DNA from: Paenibacillus mesophilus
GTDB lineage: Bacteria; Bacillota; Bacilli; Paenibacillales; NBRC-103111
Direction of reading: 5' to 3'
Assembly: GCF_005938385.1 (NCBI RefSeq)
Contig: NZ_VCRA01000026.1
Coordinates: 1 to 64,000, forward strand
DNA: 64,000 nt
How positions within the stretch are numbered: the stretch's first letter is position 1; each line of letters begins with the position of its first letter. A program made the position numbers and the translations under genes. Under the pieces are notes generated by a model. The model had not been told where the DNA came from and did not search any database. It worked only from the letters and a program-made list of their open reading frames with translations. Shown piece by piece: positions 36,317-44,687 of this stretch.

Positions 36317-37540
36317 TTATTTATCGTATAAAGTTAAAAATTGCGAGGCGATCGTCTCCGCGACCGCCGGATGGTTGATATCGTCCTGCGTTTCCATTAA
36401 CGGAATAGCCGGATCGAGCTCTGACCTCAATCCTTCAAAAAGCGCCTTACGCTCCTCGATCCCGTCGAACGCCTTGCCGCTCATATCGAGTAGGGAAACA
36501 CCGCCGTGTGGAAACAAGACGACGGTACGGCCGACATTCCGGTTCAGTTTCCGGGCCAATCGTCTCCCCAGCTCCCGGTTCTCCTCTATCGTTGTCCGCA
36601 TCAGTGTGGTCGTCGGATTGTGTTGGTAGAACGTCCGCCCCTGGAACTGGGTCGGCACCGTTTCCGGAGGTCCGAAGTTAACCATGTCGAGCGCTCCGAC
36701 GGACACAACCTGAGGTATGCCCCTCTCGGCTGCGGCACTGAGCCGATCCGGCCCGGCGCTGAAGATGCCCCCTACCAAATCGTCGGCCAGCTCGGTCGTC
36801 GTGATGTCGAGTACGCCCTGGATGAAGCCGGCGCGGATCAATTCCTCCATTGCCATACCGCCTGCGCCTGTAGCATGGAACACGAGAATTTCGAAGCCCT
36901 TCGCCTCCAGCGCCTTCCTTACCTCCGTGCAGCAGGGGGTCGTGACCCCGAACATCGTCATGCCGAGCATCGGCTTCGCTTCCTGCATGGCCGTCGCCGT
37001 TTCCCCTTGTCCGCCCCGGATCATCCCGATCAGCGCATAAGCCGCGTTGCTTAGAATCCTCATGGACAAGGAGTTTATGCCCGCGATGTCGATGACGGAG
37101 TACATCATCATGATATCTTTCTCGCCCACGTACGGTCTCGTATTGCCGGAGGCTACCGTGGACACAAGCAGCTTCGGAATGCCGACGGGCGACGCCTGCA
37201 TTGCGGAAGCGCTTACCGTTGTGCCGGCGGTTCCTCCCATGCCGAACAGCGCTCCGACCTGCTCCTCCGCTACCAACCGTTTGACGATCTGCGCAGCGCC
37301 AGCCGTCATCGCCGCAACCGCCTTGCCGCGATCCTTCGTTTGCCGCAGCTCGTCAAGCGAAGCCCCCCCCTCAGCCGCAACCTCGGAGCTTGAAATATCG
37401 GGAGCAAAAGCCGGCTCTTCCAGTATTCCCGTGTCGATCACCAGCGTCTCTACGCCGGCTTGCATAAGGATGTCTCTGACAAATGCGAACTCGGCGCCCT
37501 TGGTGTCCAAGGCTCCGATCAATACCGCTTTCTTAGCCAT
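36317..37540 (-). CDS. Tm-1-like ATP-binding-domain protein (UPF0261)
   Basis: 407 residues, the whole length of the UPF0261 / Tm-1-like family (Pfam PF06792). N-terminal VLIGALDTKGAEFAFVRDIL, the glycine-rich GALFGMGGTAGTTVSASAMQ, and FHATGAGGMAMEELIRAG fit the family. Plant Tm-1 binds a viral replicase; bacterial members are metabolic, with unknown chemistry, and accompany the TIM-barrel partner directly downstream. Second gene of the cupin operon. Confidence 0.85.
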   Translation of the reverse strand: MAKKAVLIGALDTKGAEFAFVRDILMQAGVETLVIDTGILEEPAFAPDISSSEVAAEGGASLDELRQTKDRGKAVAAMTAGAAQIVKRLVAEEQVGALFGMGGTAGTTVSASAMQASPVGIPKLLVSTVASGNTRPYVGEKDIMMMYSVIDIAGINSLSMRILSNAAYALIGMIRGGQGETATAMQEAKPMLGMTMFGVTTPCCTEVRKALEAKGFEILVFHATGAGGMAMEELIRAGFIQGVLDITTTELADDLVGGIFSAGPDRLSAAAERGIPQVVSVGALDMVNFGPPETVPTQFQGRTFYQHNPTTTLMRTTIEENRELGRRLARKLNRNVGRTVVLFPHGGVSLLDMSGKAFDGIEERKALFEGLRSELDPAIPLMETQDDINHPAVAETIASQFLTLYDK

Positions 37541-37573
37541 AGGTTATCATCCTTTACCTATAATAGGAACAGG

Positions 37574-37930
37574 CTATTCGCCGATCGTTTGGCGGTCCGG
37601 CGCCGAGTACATAATCATCATGCGGCAGGGCTCCCAGCTGGTCACCGTAGCGTTGTGCGGTACGCCGCGAGGGATACGCAGCATCATCCCCGGCTCCAGA
37701 CGGAACGTTTCGTCGCCTAACGTATGATTGCATTCCCCGGAAAGCACGAAGATGTACTCCTCGCAGTTCGGATGAATATGCCTCGGGTTCGTCTCTCCCG
37801 CATTGATGTAAACCATACCGAAGGTCATCTCGCAATCGGGATCGATTTCCTGTCCGCACAGCCATTGAATCTTCCCCCACTCCATATCCAATACATGCTG
37901 CTGCTTACGTAAGTCGGTAATAGTCGCCAT
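37574..37930 (-). CDS. Small cupin protein
   Basis: 118 residues, a single cupin barrel. Motif 1 is GETNPRHIHPNCEEYIFVLSG (metal-ligand His-His-Glu) and motif 2 is PRGVPHNATVTSWEP. The reaction is unknown; it may be a sugar isomerase or oxygenase-like enzyme. ATG 37930 has GAGGAGG upstream. First gene of a four-gene operon under a promoter with a palindrome between -35 and -10. Confidence 0.85.
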   Translation of the reverse strand: MATITDLRKQQHVLDMEWGKIQWLCGQEIDPDCEMTFGMVYINAGETNPRHIHPNCEEYIFVLSGECNHTLGDETFRLEPGMMLRIPRGVPHNATVTSWEPCRMMIMYSAPDRQTIGE

Positions 37931-37967
37931 ATGAAATTCTTCCTCCTCATTATATTCACACAAGTTT

Positions 37968-37995
37968 ATTATAATTCAACATAGTTGAATGTCAA
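37968..37995 (-). promoter_or_regulatory. Promoter with built-in operator for the cupin operon
   Basis: Minus strand: TTGACA (37995-37990), 16-base spacer, TATAAT (37973-37968). The spacer is almost wholly the 15-base palindrome TTCAACTATGTTGAA (37989-37975). It overlaps the 3' end of the beta-helix gene. A repressor bound here would exclude RNA polymerase. The same layout occurs at 58277-58304 and, less strictly, 42271-42292. Confidence 0.8.
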
Positions 37996-40900
37996 TACAT
38001 GCCATTGCCGTTATTATATTTTCCCTTCTCCTTGTCTCTGTTATTGTCTTTATCCTTGTCCCCGTCCCGGTTATTGCCGCCGCCGACGGATAAGGTCGTG
38101 ACCGTGACCGACGGCCCGGTTGCGCTCCAGTTCCCCGAAGCATCCCCGGCTTGAATAGTAAAAGTATAGCCGGTACGAACATCCAGCGACGTAACCTTGT
38201 AACCGGTTACATTTTCTACAGTGGCTAGCAGTGTGGTTTCCTGGTAAACCTTGTAGCCGGCAATCCCTGCATTGTCGCTAGCCCCGCTCCAGTTCAGTGT
38301 CACGCTAGTCTGATCGACATCGGTCGGAATCAAGCTTCCATTCGTCCATGTCGGTGCGAGGGTATCGACAAATACCGTTTTACCGGGACCGTCTGTACTC
38401 CAGTTGCCGGCCGCATCTCTCGCTTCAATCTTGAAGGTATACGGAGTATTCGCGATCAGTCCGGTTACATGATAAGTACCTCCATAGGTTGATGCAACTA
38501 CGGTAGCCAGTTCCACACCGTTTTGAAGTACCTTATAACCTGATACCCCTACATTATCGGAGGCCCCGCTCCATGTCAGAGTTACTCCGGCGCCGGTTAC
38601 ATTTGATGCCGTCAAATTGCCATTGGTCCAGCTAGGCGCTGAGGTTTCATCATAGAAGCCGTCTGTCGGCGTGCCCAGCTTATACATGACAGGTCTTGTA
38701 TCCGACGGTACCGGATCGGAATCAACCTGAATCGGCCAGAACAGGTCATATCGGGATTGGACTAAATTTAATCCGTTTCTCGAGTTATTTCTGACCGTAA
38801 CCTGATCGTTCAGATTCGTAATCAGTAAATTCGTCGACCCGGTCGCCTTGTAAAATACGCCTTTTTTATTCGGGTCAATAGGGTTCGGAATCGTTATGCT
38901 GTTAATATTGGCTGTTATATCGTTCGAATATTGATAAGAGGCGGAGCCGCTTCCACTATGCCCGAATACTCTAATGTTATCGGAACCGCTAATATCCAGA
39001 TAGGTGTTGTTGTCCTCGGTTTTGTTCCCGTACAAGGTGACATTCCGGCTATTGCTGACTTCTATTGTAGCGCTGCTCTTGATATACTCCCAGTTCGCGG
39101 CGTAAATGGACAGCGGATTCGTCGTCCCCCGGACGGCCATCACTCTCATCGCGGATGGCACAAGGGCTGCCAGGAAGAGCTGGTTGTACACGTTATAAAT
39201 TTTGCCTCCGCCGTTTCCGGTAATCAGCAGGGTAGGATATTCATAAAGAGCCGTTTTCATCCCATAATTCGCCGCTTGGTCCGAGCCGATAAAGCCGTAA
39301 GTACGGGTAGGCTCCACCTGAACGGTACGCATGATCGAGTTGCTGCCGGCTTGCCACTTGATGGAATAAAGCGGATAGCTGCCTTCGAAGGTGCCAGGTA
39401 CCTCCTTGGTAGGAGTGATCGTGATATCGCTGATCACGGTATAGGCGTTCTTATCGTTCGCTGTCTCCACCATCGGCGTCGGACCGGAACCCCAATTCGG
39501 GATATCGAATACATCGGTTATGATATAAGAATAAGCCGAAGCCAGACCGAAGAGCTTTGTATTCGGTTTCAGCTTTAAGGTATGGGTGATCCTGTAGTAG
39601 CCCTTAGGGAGGAATACGTATTCACTCGCATCAATGGCCGCTTGAAGTGCCGCGGTATCGTCGGTTTTCCCGTCTCCGGTCACACCGTAGACAGCTTTTA
39701 CATCGACAAGACCCGGCGTTTCAAAGCTCGGAATTTGTCCCGGAAGCCATCCGTGCCTCGCCTGCAAATCCGGAGGAGGGGCGACATCTCGGGCGGTTGG
39801 GCCAATATACATATTTCCTTGATTGACTTTGTCGATGTATACGACGTTTTTCCAATTCACTTTCGGTGCGCTTGCGCCTGCGTTCGTCCAAGATTCATCT
39901 TTGCCATATGCAAATTCTTTTACATGGAACCATCCGTTCAGATTTGCATCCACCTTGGAGTTGAACTCGGAAGCTTCAATCACTTTGGATACATTTTTAA
40001 AGTATGCATTATTCAGATAGATGCCTTTGGGCAAGTAGCTTGAAAGATTCGGCACATCGGAGCTGCTCGCAACGTTGTTGTTTGGCCATGCGACGTTATC
40101 GATAGCTTTGGTATTTTCCGTTGTGCCTGCTATAGCGGGTCCATCGTAGGGTCGAGTATAGGCGATCTCGGCATCGATAATACTTTGCGACCCGAATAAA
40201 GGCTGTCCCCTGTAGCCTTTGATGATAGCCGGTCCTTCATAGTCGGCAATAATTTTCAACCCCGTTACGGTCACAGAGCCGCCGTTACCTGCAAGCCACG
40301 CGGTATGGGTCTGATTCTGCAGCGTCATATTATGAATGGATTGCAGCAATATGGTAGCAAGTCTGGAATCATAACCGAATTTACCGCCGGTTACGGTGAT
40401 ATTGGTCCAGCTGCCGCCATTGCCCGCTCCGCCCATGATCCCGACGAGGCCGCCGGTAGCGTCAATGTTCACATCGCTGATCACGCCGCCCTGGGCCGTG
40501 GCCGCGTGAATTCCGATGGCACCCGGGTTATCGCCGGTCACGACGTTGATATGGTCGATCGTAATATTGCCTTCTTTATCGGAAGCATGCTTGCCGCCCC
40601 ATTCGATCGTGACTTCCTTTGTTGTCCTGTTCGTAACAATTTCAGGCTGATAATAATGCAAAACCGCCTTCGCATTCAGAGGGTCGTCAAAGGAGGCTGC
40701 ATGGTCCTTCAATTGGATGGTGGTGCCGCTTCCCACTCGCGAACCCAGCAACACGGTAGGCATTTCATTCTTGTTGGCTATGGTGTCTATCATGTTTTTG
40801 GTACGCGCCGAAATTCCCGTTTGGAGCAGCAACGTATCGGATACCAGATAGGTCCCGGAAGGCAAAAAGACGGCCAGCTGATTTTTCTTGCCATAATCGA

Positions 40901-41309
40901 GTGCGCTCTGCAATTGGTCTGTCACATCTGTGGTCCCGGTGTTATCGATAGAAAATGGCGCAGCCGTTACGTCGAGGATACCCAACTTGGCCAGGGACTG
41001 ATTGCCCAGCTCGGGATGGGGACTAAGATCCACGCCCTCGACGACAGGTACATATGGAGTCGGCGGCTGCCCGGGAAGCGCCCCCCATGGAATGGGGATA
41101 AACTCCCTGCCGCTTGTAACATCCACTCCCCTTTCAGCCAGCTTTTGGAGGTAATTGTCTTTCGTTAGGCCGTCGTAACTAAAAGTCTGGGCATCCCGGT
41201 GAGCAGGCAAAACCACTTTTGCACTCACAGGGGTCTGCTCCGTCGTCAAAGCCATCATGGAAGCCAGAATGACCGCTGTAATTATTTTTGACACTCGTCT
41301 ACTCTTCAT
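37992..41309 (-). CDS. Secreted double beta-helix protein with two fibronectin type III domains
   Basis: 1105 residues. Sec signal (about 1-30), first beta-helix starting ILDVTAAPFSIDNTGTTDVT (about 110), second starting VKAVYGVTGDGKTDDTAALQ (about 535), both strongly similar to those of the protein at 27244-30885. The C-terminus differs: from about 900 there are two fibronectin type III domains (each with VTLTWSGASDNVGVSGYKV-like text) and a Gly/Asn/Asp/Lys-rich tail. Extracellular polysaccharide binding or cleavage is inferred. ATG 41309 is favoured by GGGAGG upstream and by giving a normal signal peptide. Confidence 0.82.
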   Translation of the reverse strand: MKSRRVSKIITAVILASMMALTTEQTPVSAKVVLPAHRDAQTFSYDGLTKDNYLQKLAERGVDVTSGREFIPIPWGALPGQPPTPYVPVVEGVDLSPHPELGNQSLAKLGILDVTAAPFSIDNTGTTDVTDQLQSALDYGKKNQLAVFLPSGTYLVSDTLLLQTGISARTKNMIDTIANKNEMPTVLLGSRVGSGTTIQLKDHAASFDDPLNAKAVLHYYQPEIVTNRTTKEVTIEWGGKHASDKEGNITIDHINVVTGDNPGAIGIHAATAQGGVISDVNIDATGGLVGIMGGAGNGGSWTNITVTGGKFGYDSRLATILLQSIHNMTLQNQTHTAWLAGNGGSVTVTGLKIIADYEGPAIIKGYRGQPLFGSQSIIDAEIAYTRPYDGPAIAGTTENTKAIDNVAWPNNNVASSSDVPNLSSYLPKGIYLNNAYFKNVSKVIEASEFNSKVDANLNGWFHVKEFAYGKDESWTNAGASAPKVNWKNVVYIDKVNQGNMYIGPTARDVAPPPDLQARHGWLPGQIPSFETPGLVDVKAVYGVTGDGKTDDTAALQAAIDASEYVFLPKGYYRITHTLKLKPNTKLFGLASAYSYIITDVFDIPNWGSGPTPMVETANDKNAYTVISDITITPTKEVPGTFEGSYPLYSIKWQAGSNSIMRTVQVEPTRTYGFIGSDQAANYGMKTALYEYPTLLITGNGGGKIYNVYNQLFLAALVPSAMRVMAVRGTTNPLSIYAANWEYIKSSATIEVSNSRNVTLYGNKTEDNNTYLDISGSDNIRVFGHSGSGSASYQYSNDITANINSITIPNPIDPNKKGVFYKATGSTNLLITNLNDQVTVRNNSRNGLNLVQSRYDLFWPIQVDSDPVPSDTRPVMYKLGTPTDGFYDETSAPSWTNGNLTASNVTGAGVTLTWSGASDNVGVSGYKVLQNGVELATVVASTYGGTYHVTGLIANTPYTFKIEARDAAGNWSTDGPGKTVFVDTLAPTWTNGSLIPTDVDQTSVTLNWSGASDNAGIAGYKVYQETTLLATVENVTGYKVTSLDVRTGYTFTIQAGDASGNWSATGPSVTVTTLSVGGGNNRDGDKDKDNNRDKEKGKYNNGNGMY

Positions 41310-41371
41310 CCTTTGCTTATCCTCCCTTTTGTTGAAGCGCAACGATTTCATAATGTTCAATCGGGTGAGGG

Positions 41372-42232
41372 TTATTTTCCTTGGATCACGGATCGGATAT
41401 AATCGAGATCGCGTTTAAACATCCGGTTGTAGTCGTAGCCTTCCAGTGTACCGCCGTGTGAAGGGTTCAGGCAAATAATCGGACTGACTCCGTCCCGTAC
41501 AACCGCAAGCGTCATCTCGGCTACCGGCCAAGAGGCGTCCTCAAGCGCAGATTTCCACAGGAGACGACCGTTCTCTCCGGCCCTGCCCCCTTTGAGATGA
41601 AAGTAGCCGATCAGCGGCTTTAGAGCCCGGTATGCGTCCAGCGAAGGAAAGGTGCCCATTTGCCATAAATTTTGTACGTCATAGGTAAAGAAAACGGAGT
41701 CCGAGCGATCCAAGTCTTCAAAGAAATGGATGACCTCCTGTGGATTGGAGAAAATATTGCGCTCGCATTCATTCTCGATGGTAACCCCGAATCCCTCGTC
41801 GCTTAGACGGTCTACAGCTTCCCGCAGCATGGGGAAAAGCCAGGCGAACTCGCTCTTAATGCGCCTGATGCTATCCGTAACGCTGCCTACACGTTCTACG
41901 CGGGGAGACAAGAGGCGGATAACAGTCGGGCGAAGAATACGGGCGATCTCGAGCGTTTTCTCGATATGCGCAAGATGGGTGTCCCGAAAATAGTTCTCCC
42001 CGCGCTCCAGATCGTCATGGAACAAGCTCGTCGACATGCAATGGACAGACAGCTCTCTTTCCTTAATGGCCACGGCCGCTCTTTCCGCTTCTTCACCGGA
42101 TAGTTCAAGCAGCGACTTCCCCCATATACGGTCCTTCAAATCCAGAACTTCGATCCCCCAAGACGCCTGAGTATCCAGCGACTGGATAAAATCGGGACTT
42201 GCCATCGCGTTCAGCATGGTCAGTTTCGTCAT
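41372..42232 (-). CDS. Sugar phosphate isomerase/epimerase-like TIM barrel
   Basis: 286 residues of the AP-endonuclease-2 / xylose-isomerase-like TIM-barrel family. Visible: GIEVLDLKDRIWGKS, LSPRVERVG, GVTIENECERNIFS (metal ligand Glu), YDVQNLWQMG and YFHLKGGRAGENG. Such enzymes interconvert sugars or act with Gfo/Idh partners. Preceded by a palindrome of the same type as the cupin operon operator. Confidence 0.83.
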   Translation of the reverse strand: MTKLTMLNAMASPDFIQSLDTQASWGIEVLDLKDRIWGKSLLELSGEEAERAAVAIKERELSVHCMSTSLFHDDLERGENYFRDTHLAHIEKTLEIARILRPTVIRLLSPRVERVGSVTDSIRRIKSEFAWLFPMLREAVDRLSDEGFGVTIENECERNIFSNPQEVIHFFEDLDRSDSVFFTYDVQNLWQMGTFPSLDAYRALKPLIGYFHLKGGRAGENGRLLWKSALEDASWPVAEMTLAVVRDGVSPIICLNPSHGGTLEGYDYNRMFKRDLDYIRSVIQGK

Positions 42233-42270
42233 CGAACAGTCTCCTCGTCACTAGTGGTTCAATAATTTTA

Positions 42271-42292
42271 ATCATAGTTCAACGTTATTGAA
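42271..42292 (-). promoter_or_regulatory. Operator/promoter of the isomerase gene
   Basis: Minus strand: palindrome TTCAATAACGTTGAA (42292-42278), one base, then a TATGAT -10 (42276-42271), the spacing seen at 37968 and 58277. The -35 is poor. Confidence 0.6.
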
Positions 42293-42334
42293 TCCCGATT
42301 ATAGGAATTTGCCGTCCCTTCATTGCACCCTCCG

Positions 42335-43636
42335 TTATTTCGCTAATTGTTCAATGGCTTTGTTGATTTGTTCCTCCGCTTGGCGAAGCGTCGTGTTTAC
42401 ATCCATATTTTGCTTGATCATGTTCTGAAAGGCGCTGCGAAGCTGTTTGGCCCCTTCCGCCTCATACTTGGAAACGTTCGGCGATTTGGCGGCCTGCAGC
42501 ATGAACAGAGCGTCCAAGTGCTTGCCTTTAAACCCGGGGAGACCCGTACCGAACTGCTTTCGGGCTTCGGGAGAGTTCAATGCAGGCGCTCTGCCGATCG
42601 CTGACAGCTGCTTTTGAACGTCTTCGGACACCCATAATCGGATTAGCTGAAACGCCTGTTCCTTCTGCTTGCTTAATGATGTCACCGAGAACGCGCGCCC
42701 CCCCAATGACAGACTTGTCGTAGGCGCCTCCTTCGTGACGGGATAGGTGACCAAATCCCAATTCAATCCGGGAATCGAGTCGTACCCGTCCGGACCAAGC
42801 CCGGCGTGCATCGCCGTATCTTTCGTTTTGGAAAATGACTCGCGTGCCGCTGCCGCCCACTTCATCTGGTTATTGCCCGGAATATCGTAAATTTGCTTCA
42901 TCATCGCGAAGAGCCGGCTCCAGCCCTCCGTGTTTACGGAAGCTTTGTTCGTTTTGGGATCTACGATGATAAGTCCCATTTGTCCCGATACCCGGTCTAT
43001 CATATCCGGCTCCAGCCCGCGATATTGAACGCCATTCTCCGTTCTCGTCAAGACTCTCGCGAGCTCGTAAACTTGATCCCATGTCATATTGTCTTTAGGA
43101 TATGGAACGCCGAAACGGTCGAATATATCCTTGTTGTAATACAAGGCCGCCGTATCCAGTGCATAAGGGATTGCCGTTACATCCGGGTTTCCGTCTACAT
43201 GCTGTGCCAGATCCATCCGGACCGGCTCGAAGAGTGCAAGATCCATCTGATTCGCCTTAACCAGTGCGGAATGGTCGAATCCGATTCCCGTCTCCCTCAG
43301 CGGAATGAGAAAGCTGCTTCCAAGTCCGACAATCATGATATCCGGCTTCAGTCCTTTGACCAGCACGGTTTGATCGTAATCGCCGCCAGGTCCGAGCGCG
43401 ATCTTCTCTAAATGGACTTGCGGAAATTTCATTTTCGCCGCTTTGCTCAGAGTCGTCTCATATTCATGATCCGCGAACGGAGGCACCGCAATGGTAATCG
43501 TCATCGGTTTATCCATGTCTACAGCCGAGGTCCTTTTGTCAGACGGGCTGCCTGGCGCTTCCCCGTCATTTCCGCAAGCGGTTGCAAGAGAGATTGCCAG
43601 CATTGAGAATATTCCGGAAGTTATCCAATTTTTCAA
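42335..43636 (-). CDS. Extracellular sugar-binding lipoprotein (ABC solute-binding protein)
   Basis: 433 residues. Lipoprotein signal with lipobox LATAC (Cys about 21), then the type-1 solute-binding fold with YYNKDIFDRFGVPYPKDNMT near residue 167. The TTG start has GGGGGCGG upstream. A good promoter lies 25-50 bases further up. Isomerase and beta-helix genes follow on the same strand; no permease is nearby. The divergent AraC gene probably regulates it. Confidence 0.88.
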   Translation of the reverse strand: MKNWITSGIFSMLAISLATACGNDGEAPGSPSDKRTSAVDMDKPMTITIAVPPFADHEYETTLSKAAKMKFPQVHLEKIALGPGGDYDQTVLVKGLKPDIMIVGLGSSFLIPLRETGIGFDHSALVKANQMDLALFEPVRMDLAQHVDGNPDVTAIPYALDTAALYYNKDIFDRFGVPYPKDNMTWDQVYELARVLTRTENGVQYRGLEPDMIDRVSGQMGLIIVDPKTNKASVNTEGWSRLFAMMKQIYDIPGNNQMKWAAAARESFSKTKDTAMHAGLGPDGYDSIPGLNWDLVTYPVTKEAPTTSLSLGGRAFSVTSLSKQKEQAFQLIRLWVSEDVQKQLSAIGRAPALNSPEARKQFGTGLPGFKGKHLDALFMLQAAKSPNVSKYEAEGAKQLRSAFQNMIKQNMDVNTTLRQAEEQINKAIEQLAK

Positions 43637-43658
43637 TTGTGCCGCCCCCTATTGTATC

Positions 43659-43687
43659 GTTATACTAATGAATACAAGCACTTTCAA
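43659..43687 (-). promoter_or_regulatory. Promoter of the second solute-binding protein
   Basis: Minus strand TTGAAA (43687-43682), 17 bases, TATAAC (43664-43659). Confidence 0.6.
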
Positions 43688-43767
43688 TCATTGCCTGGAT
43701 TCAAGCTCTTGACTTATTTCGCAGATTTTCGTTCGGTACGGAAAAAACGGCCATTGAGGTGATGGAT

Positions 43768-44580
43768 ATGGAAGGTCAGTCGATGTCGGTGATCGCCGTT
43801 GACTATGCTCGGCATACCAAGCCCTTCATTAATGACAAAAGCTCGATCAAACGCGACTGCTACCTGGTCCGGCTTCAGATCAAAGGCAGGTGCCGGGTTT
43901 CCATACGCGGGAAGGAATACGATCTGGGTCCGGGCGATATGGTGTTTTCCATTCCGAATCATGGCTACGTGCTGGACATCGGAGGGCTCGAGCAGCCGAT
44001 TGACAGTGCGGATTACTATTTGATTTGCGACGGTCCATGGATCAAGCAATGGTGGGAGGAATCCAACTTACCCGATGTAGCGAATATTGCGCTGGACGAA
44101 GGTCTTCTCTTTATATGGAGAAAGCTTATCATGGAGAAGCGGAACATGCATGCGAACAATACCGAGATGCTGGACGCTTTGCTGAAATTGTTTTTTCTGT
44201 CGCTGAAACGCCTGCTGGAGGATAGTAAAACCAATTCGCTCCGGAGCCGCACGTATATTTCTTATCAGATCAAAGCTTATATCGAAAGACATGCGACAAA
44301 GCCTCTGACATTACCTCATATCGCCGCACATCACAACGTCAGCGTTTCGACCGCATCCCAGCTGTTCAAACAAACTTTTAACCACACGATAATGTCCTAC
44401 GTGCTGGAGGTGCGCCTGTCCATTGCCACGCAGCGCATTATGATCGGAGGCATGAAGCTGGAAGATATTGCGGAATATGCCGGATTTCACAGCTATCCGT
44501 ACTTTTGCCGGACGTTCCGAACCCGATATGGAGTTTCGCCCAGCCAATTCCGCGGGCACGATCCGTATAATCGATCCTGA
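43768..44580 (+). CDS. AraC-family regulator
   Basis: 270 residues: N-terminal cupin (CYLVRLQIKGRCRVSIRGKE, GPGDMVFSIPNHGYVLD) and C-terminal helix-turn-helix pair (LTLPHIAAHHNVSVSTASQL, KLEDIAEYAGFHSYPYFCRT). ATG 43768 has GAGGTG 6 bases upstream; the earlier GTG and ATG overlap that site. Divergent from the solute-binding protein and convergent with a sulfatase gene. Confidence 0.85.
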   Translation: MEGQSMSVIAVDYARHTKPFINDKSSIKRDCYLVRLQIKGRCRVSIRGKEYDLGPGDMVFSIPNHGYVLDIGGLEQPIDSADYYLICDGPWIKQWWEESNLPDVANIALDEGLLFIWRKLIMEKRNMHANNTEMLDALLKLFFLSLKRLLEDSKTNSLRSRTYISYQIKAYIERHATKPLTLPHIAAHHNVSVSTASQLFKQTFNHTIMSYVLEVRLSIATQRIMIGGMKLEDIAEYAGFHSYPYFCRTFRTRYGVSPSQFRGHDPYNRS

Positions 44581-44603
44581 CACAGCTCCTGTATGACGAA
44601 TAA

Positions 44604-44644
44604 GCGGCCCGTCGGTCATGTATTTGGCATGGACAGGCCGTTTT
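44604..44644 (+). terminator. Terminator of the AraC gene
   Basis: CGGCC...CATG and CATG...GGCCG pair, followed by TTTT. Confidence 0.6.
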
Positions 44645-44687
44645 CGTCTGGTTCTTATTCCGCTTCGGAAGGATGGCATAGGGAAGT

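Noticed and set aside
38050..41000. Near-repetitive text in the two beta-helix genes as a possible recombination duplication
   Set aside because: Similarity is at protein level with clear divergence, so ordinary paralogy explains it.
40305..41168. 287-codon plus-strand open frame
   Set aside because: Antisense to the beta-helix protein, whose repeats produce long mirrored frames.
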